Source of the DNA: Pontibacillus salipaludis | GTDB taxonomy: Bacteria; Bacillota; Bacilli; Bacillales; BH030062 | Reading direction: 5' to 3' | DNA: 64,000 nucleotides | Assembly (NCBI RefSeq): GCF_014642405.1 | Contig: NZ_BMIN01000020.1 | Location: 1-64,000, forward strand | Program-made: the position numbers and the translations under genes | Notes under the pieces: generated by a model | The model's database searches: none | Seen by the model: only the letters and a program-made list of their open reading frames with translations | Told to the model about the DNA's origin: nothing | In this document: piece by piece, positions 34,104 through 43,321 of the stretch | Position numbering within the stretch: the stretch's first letter is position 1 | How the letters are laid out: each line of letters begins with the position of its first letter

Positions 34104-34140
34104 GGACCAGGTTGCAAAAAAATGCGACCTGGTCCTTTTT
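34104..34140. terminator. Bidirectional terminator
   Basis: GGACCAGGTTGC paired with GCGACCTGGTCC around an A-rich loop, then TTTTT. Confidence 0.85.
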
Positions 34141-34144
34141 ATTG

Positions 34145-34828
34145 TTATTGAATGAATAAATGTTGGAAGTGAGGGATCCAAGTGTTCCCCCAAACTAGCG
34201 TTACTCCTGCTGCTATAATCATGGAGAGGCTTGAGAACGTTCCTTCTTGGTCTCCGAATTCGAATGCCTTCGATGTGCCGGCGCCATGAGCAGCTACTCC
34301 GAAAGAAACACCTCGGGCAACAGGTGATTTTAAGGAGAACACTTTTATGACATGAGGGCCTACAATAGAACCAATAATACCGGTTGCCACAACAAAAGCG
34401 GCTGTTAAGGCCGGTACTCCTCCAATTGTCTTAGAAACTTCCATTGCAATAGGTGTCGTAATGGATCTAGGCATAATGCTCGTCATAAAGTTTCCGCTTA
34501 AATGTATGAGATACCCTAAGAAAAATGAAGACAACACAGCTACGACTGAGCCAGCTACGATGCTTGATAAGATCTCAACCATAAATTTCTTAATTAGCTC
34601 AAAGTGTTTATAAATGGGTATCGCAAACGCGACTGTTGCGGGCCCCAAAAAGTAACTGATCGCACTTGTGCCTTTTTCGTAGTTTTGAAATGGGATATCG
34701 AGAACAACTAGGGCTGCCACCAATACAACTGGTACCACAAGTAATGGTGTTAAATAGGCTTTTGGATAGTGTTTATATATACGTTTACTCACAATATAAA
34801 TGAGTATCGTTGCAATTAAATAAATCAT
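34145..34828 (-). CDS. LrgB/CidB-family membrane protein
   Basis: This 227-residue protein has six or more TM segments. It carries the LrgB signature FLGPATVAFAIPIY, SIMPRSITTPIAMEVSKTIG and ARGVSFGVAAHGAGTSKAFE. Together with the CidA/LrgA partner encoded just upstream (4-base overlap) it forms the holin/antiholin-like or pyruvate/metabolite transport pair studied in Staphylococcus and Bacillus. Confidence 0.9.
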   Translation of the reverse strand: MIYLIATILIYIVSKRIYKHYPKAYLTPLLVVPVVLVAALVVLDIPFQNYEKGTSAISYFLGPATVAFAIPIYKHFELIKKFMVEILSSIVAGSVVAVLSSFFLGYLIHLSGNFMTSIMPRSITTPIAMEVSKTIGGVPALTAAFVVATGIIGSIVGPHVIKVFSLKSPVARGVSFGVAAHGAGTSKAFEFGDQEGTFSSLSMIIAAGVTLVWGNTWIPHFQHLFIQ

Positions 34829-35199
34829 TTTGAATCTTCCTTCCTTCGTTTAGAAAGAAAATCGGCAACAATGCCGGTACTTCCCATCACTAAAATGGTA
34901 CTGATCATGATGATAATGAGTATCTGGAATCCATTCCACCCAGCCATTTCAGGATATTGAACGATCCCGACTGCTGCAGGAATGAAGAATAAAAGAAGTT
35001 CTGCCAACAACCATTTACCAGCTTCTTCGACCCACTCTAATTTTATCAAACCGAAATAAAGAGCAATAAAAAGAAAGAGTAAACCAAAAATGCTTCCAGG
35101 TATCGGAAATTGTGTAAGCTGCTGGACGGCTACTCCTAAAAAGAAAAAGACATTAATGAGTAAAAATTGTAAAACAAGTTTTAGAAACGTTTTGTAAAT
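34825..35199 (-). CDS. CidA/LrgA-family holin-like protein, apparent AUU start
   Basis: The coding frame continues upstream of TTG 35049 without a stop and gives a full CidA domain: KTFLKLVLQFLLINVFFFLG, FPIPGSIFGLLFLF and LFFIPAAVGIVQYPE, with four TM segments. No ATG, GTG or TTG stands at the expected N-terminus. An ATT at 35199, five bases after AGGGGGTG, would give 124 residues, the normal family length. A frameshift from an out-of-frame ATG (35218) is the alternative. The gene precedes lrgB/cidB and overlaps it by four bases. Confidence 0.8.
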   Translation of the reverse strand: MYKTFLKLVLQFLLINVFFFLGVAVQQLTQFPIPGSIFGLLFLFIALYFGLIKLEWVEEAGKWLLAELLLFFIPAAVGIVQYPEMAGWNGFQILIIIMISTILVMGSTGIVADFLSKRRKEDSK

Positions 35200-35220
35200 G
35201 CTTACACCCCCTGAACATGC

Positions 35221-35248
35221 GAAAAGAGCCTTGGGATGGGCTCTTTTC
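35221..35248 (-). terminator. Hairpin upstream of the cidA-like gene
   Basis: GAAAAGAGCC-CATCCCAA-GGCTCTTTTC, minus strand. It could end the lysR transcript or be an attenuator of cidAB; the T-run is short. Confidence 0.5.
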
Positions 35249-35418
35249 TTGAACGATCTTTTAATTTTGAAAGCTTTTGGGAGTCAAAGGTTTGGGAGAA
35301 CCTTTCATGAAAAAGACAGGTTGGGAGCTGTTTTTTCATGATGTTGACGTATTCTCATTATATGATGGAGATGTTCATAATGAAAATACATATTTCTTAT
35401 TTGAATTATAAAAAAAAG

Positions 35419-36300
35419 TTATAGTTTTGATTCATGAATAAACTGTATAAACTCCCTTGCTGCATATGGTAAGTAGCGATCTTGTTTGACGATCATGGAT
35501 AATGTCCAAGGAACGCATGGATTCACAACAGGAATGTTCCTTACCTCTGTTGAATTGATCTTTTCACATATGGATTTCGGCATAATAGCAATTCCTATTT
35601 GAGCTTTCACCATTTCTACAATAAAGTCCCACTGAGAGCTCTCTAACTCAATCTCAGGTGTAAAACCTACAGACTGGCAGTAGGTTTGTATAATATCGTG
35701 CATGGCGAAATCCTCTTGAAATAGGATGAACTTTTCATGAGCTAATTCTGCTAGCTCAATTGAATCTTTCTGAGCTAACTTGTGGTCAGTTGGTAAGACG
35801 ACATCCATTGTTTCTTCGTTGAATGGATGAGCTTGAAATACCGTTTCATCTATAGGTGCAACAGCAACAGCTACATCGACATGACCTTCTTCCAATATTT
35901 TTTCAATTTTCTTAGCACCATATTCAGTGATCTTTATAGAAATGCCAGGGAACTTCTGGCGAAACCTGGCGATAAGTTCAGGGAAGAAAAGCGTACCTAT
36001 TAACGGAGGTAGGCCAAGTTGAATTGTACCTTTTTTTAAATGCACCATATCATAAAGGGAACTTGTTAAGTCATCCATCATACCAAGTACACGCTGGGCT
36101 TGTGTATAAACGAGTTCTCCTGAATCAGTTAACGTAATTTGTTTTTTTGAACGATCAATTAGCGTAACGTCTAGTTCCTCTTCAAGATTTCGAATCATTT
36201 TACTCAAAGCAGGTTGTGAAAGTTTCAACGAATGAGAAGCTTTCGTGAAACTATTAACACGTGCCACTTCTACGAAATATCTTAAATGGCGACTATCCAT
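35419..36300 (-). CDS. LysR-family regulator (CidR/YwbI-like)
   Basis: This 293-residue protein has an N-terminal HTH (MDSRHLRYFVEVARVNSFTK, ASHSLKLSQPALSKMIRNLE) and a C-terminal periplasmic-binding-fold effector domain of normal length. It lies upstream of the cidAB-like genes in the same direction, as cidR does in staphylococci. Regulation of cidAB in response to acetate or overflow metabolism is the family precedent; here it is inferred from position. Confidence 0.85.
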   Translation of the reverse strand: MDSRHLRYFVEVARVNSFTKASHSLKLSQPALSKMIRNLEEELDVTLIDRSKKQITLTDSGELVYTQAQRVLGMMDDLTSSLYDMVHLKKGTIQLGLPPLIGTLFFPELIARFRQKFPGISIKITEYGAKKIEKILEEGHVDVAVAVAPIDETVFQAHPFNEETMDVVLPTDHKLAQKDSIELAELAHEKFILFQEDFAMHDIIQTYCQSVGFTPEIELESSQWDFIVEMVKAQIGIAIMPKSICEKINSTEVRNIPVVNPCVPWTLSMIVKQDRYLPYAAREFIQFIHESKL

Positions 36301-36368
36301 TCGATCCCCCCTAATCTAAACATGAACCCATTATAGTTATTCCATGCACCGAAGTAAAGCGACAAACA

Positions 36369-36445
36369 GTGCCAGACACCCTTTACTGCAGTAAAGGGTG
36401 TCTGGCACGCGTTCACACTCTAAAATGGTAAAGGGTGTCTGACAC
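36369..36445. repeat. 40-bp perfect palindrome plus half copy
   Basis: GTGCCAGACACCCTTTACTG (36369-36388) is followed at once by its exact complement (36389-36408). A third half-unit, TAAAGGGTGTCTGACAC, lies at 36429-36445. It sits before the P-loop gene and ends 26 bases before its ribosome binding site. The repeated half-unit looks like a dispersed repeat, not an operator. Confidence 0.8.
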
Positions 36446-36486
36446 TCTTTGATATGGTAAACTATTACAATGGAGAGGGGGATTAT

Positions 36487-37017
36487 ATGAAGCGTGTAAT
36501 GGTAGTGGGGTGCCCTGGGGCTGGGAAATCTACGTTTTCAAGGCGTCTAGGAAGTGTCTTAAATGAAGAGGTGTATCATTTAGATAAATTGTTTTGGTTG
36601 CCTGGTTGGGTTATGAGAGAGCGTGAAGAATTTATAGAGATGCAACAAAAGGTTATGAATCAAGAATCATGGGTGATCGATGGGAACTTCGGAGCCACTC
36701 TTCCTGTTCGCTTAGAAAAAGCTGATACGGTCATTTGGCTAGACCCGCCTAGGGAAGTGTGTCTATACCGCATTCTGAAACGGTACGTCCAGAATCGCAA
36801 CAAAACGAGGCCTGACATGGGGGAAGGTTGTGAAGAAAAGCTAGACTTTGAGTTTATCAAGTACGTTTGGAACTTTCATTATGACAAGCGCCCAAAGTTG
36901 AAAGAACGACTTCACAAAGCAGCCGCACACAAGAACATACATATAGTTAAATCTACTATAGAGGCAGAGCGTTTCTTAGACAATCTCCAAATTATCAAAC
37001 AAGGGTCAACACTGTAA
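36487..37017 (+). CDS. P-loop nucleotide kinase-like protein (FlaR/adenylate-kinase-like)
   Basis: This protein has 176 residues from ATG 36487 behind GGAGAGGGGG. Walker A is GCPGAGKST (about 8-16). VYHLDKLFWLPGW and SWVIDGNF are the motifs of the family annotated as DNA topology modulation protein FlaR, as is VIWLDPPREVCLYRILKR. Members look like small-molecule kinases of unknown substrate. The stop codon lies within the terminator stem that follows. Confidence 0.82.
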   Translation: MKRVMVVGCPGAGKSTFSRRLGSVLNEEVYHLDKLFWLPGWVMREREEFIEMQQKVMNQESWVIDGNFGATLPVRLEKADTVIWLDPPREVCLYRILKRYVQNRNKTRPDMGEGCEEKLDFEFIKYVWNFHYDKRPKLKERLHKAAAHKNIHIVKSTIEAERFLDNLQIIKQGSTL

Positions 37018-37036
37018 AAGTGTTGTCCCTTTTTTA
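37003..37036 (+). terminator. Terminator overlapping the P-loop gene stop
   Basis: GGGTCAACACT-GTAAA-AGTGTTGTCCC followed by TTTTTT. Confidence 0.8.
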
Positions 37037-37253
37037 ATAAGAGGAATACATTTCCTCTAAAATGAAGGTTTAAGAAAGAGAACTCAAACGTTTAAAAATC
37101 CTCTTTCCAGTGAATCACATGATATGTAAGGGCATAAGAAGCTAAAAGCCCATGATCAATAGAGACATGGCAAAAGTCGAATAAGTTGATTTATGATACA
37201 GTGATTTGCTATTTTGAATATTCAAGGTGCTAAATGGAAGGAGCATTTTTACT

Positions 37254-38273
37254 ATGACAAAAGAGAATCAACAAATCGTACTAGCAAAGCGTCCTGAAGG
37301 GATGCCCACACATGAAAATTTCACTTATGAAGATGTAGAAATTAAATCTCCACAAAAAGGAGAAGTAGTTGTCAGAAGCTTATATATTTCTGTCGATCCT
37401 TATATGAGAGGACGTATGAGTGATCAAAAATCCTACACTCAACCATTCCCTTTAAATGAAACCATTAACGGTACGGTTGTAGGAGAAATCGTTGAATCTG
37501 AAGACGATCAGTTTTCAGTAGGCGACAAAGTAACAGGCTTTCTTGGTTGGCGCTATTATAATACCATTCCTTCTAGTCAAGTTCGAAAAATAGACGGTGA
37601 ACAAGCCCCATTATCTGCATACCTTGGCGTATTAGGGATGACTGGTTTAACGGCTTATTTTGGTTTACTTGATATTGGTGAACCTAAAGAAGGAGAAACC
37701 GTTGTAGTCTCTGGTGCTGCAGGAGCGGTAGGTATGATCGTTGGTCAAATCGCAAAGCTAAAAGGAGCCCACGTAGTCGGTATTGCCGGTTCTGATGAGA
37801 AGGTAAACTATATCACAGAAGAACTAGGATTTGATGCAGGTATTAACTATAAGACTGTTGATGATATACAAGAAGCTCTTTCAGGTCTGTGCCCAAATGG
37901 TGTTGACGTGTACTTCGATAACGTAGGCGGAGAGATTTCTGACGCTGTACTAAATCTTTTAAACTCATTTGCCAGAATTCCTCTTTGCGGAGCGATTTCT
38001 TCGTATAACCGAACAGATGGTGACTTAGGCCCACGCGTTCAAACCAAACTACTCAAATCCCGCGCCAAACTACAAGCCTTTATCGTGGGAGACTATGCAG
38101 ACCGCTTTGGTGAAGGTGTTCAAGACCTTGCCAAATGGCTATCTGAAGGCAAACTAAAATATGAAGAAACAATAACAGATGGCTTTGAAAACATTCCAGA
38201 TGCATTCTTCGGACTGTTCCAAGGGAAAAACCTAGGAAAACAACTAGTAAAAGTTGCTGACCCTAAATATTAA
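37254..38273 (+). CDS. NADP-dependent oxidoreductase (YfmJ/CurA-like MDR)
   Basis: This protein has 339 residues from ATG 37254, ten bases after AAGGAG. It is a zinc-free medium-chain reductase of the leukotriene-B4 dehydrogenase type, with SVDPYMRGRM near residue 52, GMTGLTAYFGLLDIGEP, the NADP loop VSGAAGAVGMIVGQ and YFDNVGGEISDAVL. Such enzymes reduce alpha,beta-unsaturated ketones or aldehydes with NADPH. Single gene with terminator. Confidence 0.88.
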   Translation: MTKENQQIVLAKRPEGMPTHENFTYEDVEIKSPQKGEVVVRSLYISVDPYMRGRMSDQKSYTQPFPLNETINGTVVGEIVESEDDQFSVGDKVTGFLGWRYYNTIPSSQVRKIDGEQAPLSAYLGVLGMTGLTAYFGLLDIGEPKEGETVVVSGAAGAVGMIVGQIAKLKGAHVVGIAGSDEKVNYITEELGFDAGINYKTVDDIQEALSGLCPNGVDVYFDNVGGEISDAVLNLLNSFARIPLCGAISSYNRTDGDLGPRVQTKLLKSRAKLQAFIVGDYADRFGEGVQDLAKWLSEGKLKYEETITDGFENIPDAFFGLFQGKNLGKQLVKVADPKY

Positions 38274-38281
38274 AATAACCC

Positions 38282-38311
38282 AAACCCTGCTCATAAAGAG
38301 CAGGGTTTTTT
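38282..38311 (+). terminator. Terminator
   Basis: AACCCTGCTC-ATAAA-GAGCAGGGTT plus T-run. Confidence 0.85.
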
Positions 38312-38450
38312 ATGCGCTCCAACAATCAAGTCTTTTTAGATTACTGGGTTTAATGGAATACAAAATGATGCAAATAGCTATACCACATTGGGTTTATGGG
38401 TAAGGTAATAGAGGAACATACTAGTATACATGATAAAGAGAGGTGTTACG

Positions 38451-39785
38451 ATGAAATACATAATCATCGGGGGAGATGCGGCTGGAATGAGTGCCGCTAT
38501 GCAAATTGTACGAAACAGTGAAGGAAATGAAATCGTAACCTATGAGAAAGGTGAGACGTATTCTTATGGTCAGTGTGGCCTGCCATATACCATTAATGGC
38601 ATTGTTGATTCCACAGACGATCTTATTGCCAGGACACCAGAAACGTTTCAAGAAAAATACGGAATTAAGACCCATACTCTACATGAAGTAACAAAAGTTG
38701 ATTGTGAGAAGAAAATGGTTTATGGAACCAATCATCACACAGGGGAAGGCTTTGAAGATCAATATGATCGACTTCTTGTAGCGACAGGGGCTAGTCCAAA
38801 TTGTCCTCCGTGGGAGGGTATTGAGTCTGAGGGGATCTTCACCTTAAAAACGATTCCTGATGCAGAGGAAATAATGAATTACATAAATGAGGATGTGCAG
38901 AATGTAACCATTATTGGAGGTGGCTACATTGGCCTCGAGATGGCGGAAACACTCTGTGACATAGGGAAGAATGTACAAATTATCGAGCGTGGTGAACGCC
39001 TTGCTAAAATTTTCGATGAAGATATGAGTGAACTCATTCATGAGCAAGCAGAAAAACAAAATGTGAAGCTTACATTCAAAGAATCGGTAGAAGGTTTTAA
39101 GACCAATGATAATGGTCGTGTAAGATGTGTTGTTACCGATCAGGGAGAGCACCCTTCAGATCTGGTTATAATAGCCGTTGGGGTGACTCCAAATACGTCC
39201 TTTTTACAAGGAACAGGTATTTTCACAAGCGTTCATGGAGCAATTGAGGTGAACACTTACATGGAAAGCACGATTAAGGATATTTATGCTGCTGGTGACT
39301 GTGCCACACAATATCACCGAGTGAAACAACGTCCTGATTATATCCCTCTTGGAACACATGCCAATAAGCAAGGGAGGGTGGCTGGATTGAATATGATTAA
39401 TATCCCTACACCATTTAAAGGGATTGTTGGTTCCTCGATCATTAAATTCTTTGATGCTGCTCTTGGTAAAACTGGATTATCTGAACATGAGGCTGAGGCG
39501 ATCCATTTTCCTTATACTTCAGTCACAATCGATTCTAATCATGCTGCAGGGTATTATTCAAAAGATAATCCAATGAAAGTTAAGTTAGTATACAATGATC
39601 ATACACGTGTCTTATTAGGTGCTCAAATTATTGGGGGAGAAGGCGTTGATAAAAGGATTGATGTAATAGCAACTGCCTTATATCATTCCATGACGGTGGA
39701 CGAACTCGTAGATTTAGATCTGTCCTATGCCCCACCTTTTAATAGTGTATGGGACCCCATACAGCAAGCTGCTAGAAGAGCCTAA
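38451..39785 (+). CDS. CoA-disulfide reductase/NADH oxidase-type flavoprotein
   Basis: This protein has 444 residues from ATG 38451 behind AAGAGAGGTG. FAD site IIIGGDAAGMSAA at the N-terminus, redox Cys42 in YGQCGLPY, NAD site IIGGGYIGLEMAE and second FAD motif IYAAGDCA are present, with a dimerisation domain at the C-terminus. The single active-site Cys in this context is that of CoA-disulfide reductases and related NADH oxidases, enzymes of low-molecular-weight thiol redox balance. It has no rhodanese domain. Confidence 0.88.
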   Translation: MKYIIIGGDAAGMSAAMQIVRNSEGNEIVTYEKGETYSYGQCGLPYTINGIVDSTDDLIARTPETFQEKYGIKTHTLHEVTKVDCEKKMVYGTNHHTGEGFEDQYDRLLVATGASPNCPPWEGIESEGIFTLKTIPDAEEIMNYINEDVQNVTIIGGGYIGLEMAETLCDIGKNVQIIERGERLAKIFDEDMSELIHEQAEKQNVKLTFKESVEGFKTNDNGRVRCVVTDQGEHPSDLVIIAVGVTPNTSFLQGTGIFTSVHGAIEVNTYMESTIKDIYAAGDCATQYHRVKQRPDYIPLGTHANKQGRVAGLNMINIPTPFKGIVGSSIIKFFDAALGKTGLSEHEAEAIHFPYTSVTIDSNHAAGYYSKDNPMKVKLVYNDHTRVLLGAQIIGGEGVDKRIDVIATALYHSMTVDELVDLDLSYAPPFNSVWDPIQQAARRA

Positions 39786-39789
39786 CGAG

Positions 39790-39828
39790 AAAGGAGCGAT
39801 TCATAAACAAATTTATGGATCGCTCCTT
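39790..39828 (+). terminator. Terminator
   Basis: AAGGAGCGATTCATAAA pairs with TTTATGGATCGCTCCTT, then CTTATTT. Confidence 0.78.
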
Positions 39829-39968
39829 CTTATTTGTAAGTTTGTTATACAATAAGTCCAAATGTATATACGACATTTTGCCACCTCTTGCGCTCAACTA
39901 TTAACAATTTTCTGTTTATTTCGGTACTGGAAATAATGTAAACTAGAAAAGAAAGAGAGGGGTTTACT

Positions 39969-41114
39969 ATGCTTGTAATCAAAAATGTAACAGGTTATAA
40001 CGGAAGAGGAGAAACGTTTGAAGACGCAACGATAATAATTAAAAACGGTAAGATTGAAGCAATTGGTATGCACGTCCCCATTCCAGAAGGGGCTCCAGTA
40101 ATTGATGCAAAAGGGAAAGTAATCACACCAGGATTGATTGATGTACATACTCATTTAGGTGTTTTTGAGCAAGGCATTGGTTCAGAGGGGCATGATTTCA
40201 ATGAAACAAGTAGTGCAACTACAGCCGAAATCCGGGCCCTCGATGGTATTAATCCTTTCGATCAAGGGTTTGATGACGCTCGTCAAGGTGGCGTAACAAC
40301 AGTTCAGATCTTACCGGGTAGTGCGAATGTTATCGGTGGAGAAATGGTTGTCGTCAAAACAGCAGGGACAGTCGTGGATGAAATGGTCGTTCTTGAACCT
40401 TCTGGACTAAAAGCAGCAACAGGTGAAAACCCAAAGCGTGTACATGGAGGGAAAGGAAAGAAACCAAATACGCGAATGGGTGTTGCCGCTATATTAAGGC
40501 AAAAATTAATTGAAGCACAAACTTACATAAAAGCTCTGGAAAAAGAGGAGAGACCTCGGGACTTGGAAATGGAACAGATCGCTAAAGTATTAAAGAAAGA
40601 AATGCCTTTACGAGTTCATGCCCATCGTGCAGAGGATATCGCAACAGTGCTTCGTATTAAGAAAGAATTCAATATAGACCTGACGATTGAGCACGGAACA
40701 GAAGGACATCTCATTACAGATTTCATTGCTAAACATAAAGAAGTGAGTATTGCTGTTGGACCGACAATGACTTCAAGGTCTAAAGTAGAACTTGCTAACA
40801 GAGGATGGCATACGCTAACAGCATTTGGTGAGGTGGGGATTCCATTTGCGATTACAACTGATCACCCAGTCGTAACGATTGAACACCTTATTACAAGCGC
40901 CATTATGGGAGTGAAAAACGGTTTAGACGAATCCCTTGCTATGCAAGCATTAACGTATAATGCCGCTAAACACCTAGGTATTGAAGAAAGAGTAGGTTCA
41001 TTAGAAGTAGGAAAAGACGCAGACCTTGTCCTATGGGACGGTGATCCATTCGACCTTCGGAACAGTCCTGTGCAAACAATGATTAATGGGGATTGGGTCT
41101 TTACTCAACAGTAA
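39969..41114 (+). CDS. Metal-dependent amidohydrolase (imidazolonepropionase-like)
   Basis: This 381-residue protein has a composite beta domain and a TIM barrel. The HxH metal site lies in VITPGLIDVHTHLGVFE (about 53-69). Further ligands are likely in LRVHAHRAED, IEHGTEGHL and AITTDHPV (terminal Asp region). VGSLEVGKDADLVLWDGDPF is the usual C-terminal signature. It resembles a common Bacillaceae amidohydrolase annotated as imidazolonepropionase-related or prolidase-like. No hut genes are nearby, so a histidine role is unlikely. Confidence 0.85.
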   Translation: MLVIKNVTGYNGRGETFEDATIIIKNGKIEAIGMHVPIPEGAPVIDAKGKVITPGLIDVHTHLGVFEQGIGSEGHDFNETSSATTAEIRALDGINPFDQGFDDARQGGVTTVQILPGSANVIGGEMVVVKTAGTVVDEMVVLEPSGLKAATGENPKRVHGGKGKKPNTRMGVAAILRQKLIEAQTYIKALEKEERPRDLEMEQIAKVLKKEMPLRVHAHRAEDIATVLRIKKEFNIDLTIEHGTEGHLITDFIAKHKEVSIAVGPTMTSRSKVELANRGWHTLTAFGEVGIPFAITTDHPVVTIEHLITSAIMGVKNGLDESLAMQALTYNAAKHLGIEERVGSLEVGKDADLVLWDGDPFDLRNSPVQTMINGDWVFTQQ

Positions 41115-41126
41115 GCTATTGACGGA

Positions 41127-41163
41127 AAAAGCAGCGTTCCACTAAAAATGGAACGCTGCTTTT
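41127..41163 (+). terminator. Terminator
   Basis: AAAAGCAGCGTTCC-ACTAAAAAT-GGAACGCTGCTTTT. Confidence 0.85.
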
Positions 41164-41189
41164 ATGTGCAATATTATCCCTCCCCCTCT

Positions 41190-41352
41190 GGAATATTCAA
41201 TATTTGGGCAGGAATGTTGAAAACTTGAAGCTGAGACATCTTAGTGTAAATGGGGCCGTTATTTTGTTGAGAGCTTGGGATGTCTGGGGAACGACTAGCA
41301 ACCTCGCAACTTCAATTATTCCACATAAGGGGGCTTATATGGAATAATTACA
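41190..41352. mobile_element. MITE-like element, copy 4 (reduced remnant)
   Basis: TTCAATATTTGGGCAGGAAT, AAGCTGAGACATCTTAGTG and GGATGTCTGGGGAACGACT are shared with the right half of copy 1 (inverted). Then only a palindrome ATTCCACATAAG...CTTATATGGAAT remains. The hairpin core is deleted after its first arm and neither terminal repeat is clear. Confidence 0.55.
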
Positions 41353-41428
41353 AGAAAATTTATACTCCTGAAACTTTTTGTGAAGCATGTGACTCTAACA
41401 AATGAGAACACAGAAAGGGGAAAGCCTT

Positions 41429-41962
41429 GTGAATATAATAAAAGAGGTGAAACGAGCTCGGAAAGGGAATAAAGCGTCGTTTGAGATGTTAATCCGAGAA
41501 TACAAAACCACCATGTATCGTGTTTCTAAAACCATCCTGAAACAAGAAGAAGATTGTGCTGATGCTATACAAGAGGCGATTCTAAAAGCTTTTCATTCCA
41601 TTAAAACTCTTAAAGAACCAAAGTATTTTAAGACGTGGTTGCTTCGTATAGTTATGAATGAGTGCTATACCATCATTCGGAAACAGAAAAAAGTTATTCA
41701 ACTTGATCAAGTGCCGGAAAGTAGTAGCTTAGAAGAAGGTTATAGCAAAATTGAAACGAAAGAGTTGCTCTACTCTTTATCTGAGGAAGATGCTTCTGTT
41801 CTAAAGTTATTTTACATAAAGGATCTACCAATAAAAGAGATAGCGGAAGTAATGGATATACCTGAGAATACACTTAAAACAAAACTACGTCGGGCCAAGA
41901 AAAGGGCGCAATTACAAGTTAAGGAGGAGGGGCTGCAATGGAAAAGTGGGAACAACAGCTAG
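41429..41962 (+). CDS. ECF-type sigma factor (SigV-like)
   Basis: This protein has 177 residues from GTG 41429, spaced from GAAAGGGG. Region 2 (FEMLIREYKTTMYRVSKTIL, CADAIQEAILKAFHSI, YFKTWLLRIVMNECYTIIRK) and region 4 (LSEEDASVLKLFYIKDLPIK, IPENTLKTKLRRAKKR) are complete. Its last 25 bases overlap the following anti-sigma gene. SigV-like sigmas answer cell-envelope stress. Confidence 0.88.
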   Translation: MNIIKEVKRARKGNKASFEMLIREYKTTMYRVSKTILKQEEDCADAIQEAILKAFHSIKTLKEPKYFKTWLLRIVMNECYTIIRKQKKVIQLDQVPESSSLEEGYSKIETKELLYSLSEEDASVLKLFYIKDLPIKEIAEVMDIPENTLKTKLRRAKKRAQLQVKEEGLQWKSGNNS

Positions 41963-43251
41963 ACCAGGAGGTAAACGGTAATTTGCCTAAGGTTGTAGAA
42001 CAACAAATAGAAGAGACATTAAATACCTTACCGAATAAGAAAGCAAGCAGGAAGAAGTGGATGTATTCTGTTGCAGCAGCCGTAGTGGCTACGGGTATAG
42101 TGGTTAGTAGTTCATCGGTGTCTACAACCATTGCGGATTCTCTTCAAAGTGTGCCTGTTATTGGCTCAGTAATGGAAAAGGTAGGCGGTTTAGGAGAGAA
42201 GAATGGTCAACAAAAAGGCTTAACTGTCACAGCAGGAGAAGAAGTTGACATCGGAGATCAGACGATTATCTTTACAGAAACCCTTTATGATGGCAATAGT
42301 ATATACATTAGCTACCTTAATACATCCACTGATCTTAACAAACAAGTCCTTTCAGGTGTGCCTACCGTAATGATTGATGGTGAGCCATTACGAAACTATG
42401 GAATTGGTGCTGGTGGGCAGAAATTGAAAGAAGGTGTCTATGGCGAAACGATGTCGATTAGAACCTCGGAAGAACTTCCTGATGAATTTCTTTTGACGCT
42501 TGGCGGTGAAACAAACGGGTCACAGTGGCAAGTAGATCTACCTGTAGAAAAAAAGGGCGCTGAAACGGTCATTCCGCTTAACGAAAGTTTCTCAAATGAA
42601 GATAATCATTTGCGTTACAGTACGCTTAGCTTTACATCTACTTCTACGAGAGTTCAATTTCAATTAATTACACCTGAAGATTCTAAGCTCATTCAGAATG
42701 GACAGCATTTTGACATTCAGGTAGAGGATGGGAATGGTAGAGTATTAAGAGGTATAGGGGCAAGTAGTAGATCTGCTTTGTTACATGATGGTACGGTTCA
42801 GGGGCAGTATACATTTGATTTGGAACCTTATGGAGAAGATCTTCCTGAAAGCATTACAATCAAGCCATATCTTATGAAAATACCGTTAGAGAATGAAGAT
42901 GTTGAGCCGGTAGTTTTTACAACGAAGAAATGGAAAGGTGAGCCTATCACCCTGTCACAAGGAGAAATGGGTAATTTGACTGTACAGAGCGTTGAAAGGA
43001 TAGAGGGAGATGTAACCATTACCTATTCAGTAGATGGGGAAGATGAAGCCATGCAGTCGAGTACGTTTTGGATAGAGGACAGTGAAAACAACATGTATAA
43101 AGAGAATCGCGTTGAAAGGCGTGTGGAGGGAAACACGTTTAAGCAAACGTTTTATGATTTCCCTGCTGAAGAAGATATTTATCTTCACTCAACAGAAATG
43201 GATTCTCATCATTATATAAGTAATTTTGAAGTTACCATTGATATACAATGA
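41938..43251 (+). CDS. DUF4179/DUF5643 anti-sigma-like membrane protein
   Basis: This 437-residue protein has a cytoplasmic N-terminus of about 40 residues, one TM (about 41-62, WMYSVAAAVVATGIVVSSSS) and the DUF4179 segment TTIADSLQSVPVIGSVMEKV. A large extracellular beta-rich part of DUF5643 type follows. The coupled start (AAGGAGGAGGGG before the ATG) inside the sigma gene marks it as its regulator. Target genes are unknown. Confidence 0.82.
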   Translation: MEKWEQQLDQEVNGNLPKVVEQQIEETLNTLPNKKASRKKWMYSVAAAVVATGIVVSSSSVSTTIADSLQSVPVIGSVMEKVGGLGEKNGQQKGLTVTAGEEVDIGDQTIIFTETLYDGNSIYISYLNTSTDLNKQVLSGVPTVMIDGEPLRNYGIGAGGQKLKEGVYGETMSIRTSEELPDEFLLTLGGETNGSQWQVDLPVEKKGAETVIPLNESFSNEDNHLRYSTLSFTSTSTRVQFQLITPEDSKLIQNGQHFDIQVEDGNGRVLRGIGASSRSALLHDGTVQGQYTFDLEPYGEDLPESITIKPYLMKIPLENEDVEPVVFTTKKWKGEPITLSQGEMGNLTVQSVERIEGDVTITYSVDGEDEAMQSSTFWIEDSENNMYKENRVERRVEGNTFKQTFYDFPAEEDIYLHSTEMDSHHYISNFEVTIDIQ

Positions 43252-43284
43252 AGAAATAGTTTCTAGAAAACTGTTAAAATGGCA

Positions 43285-43320
43285 TAAAAATACCCCCGTC
43301 TATTTATGACGGGGGATTTT
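43285..43320. terminator. Bidirectional terminator
   Basis: CCCCCGTC-TATTTAT-GACGGGGG flanked by A-rich and T-rich sides, between convergent genes. Confidence 0.85.
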
Positions 43321-43321
43321 A

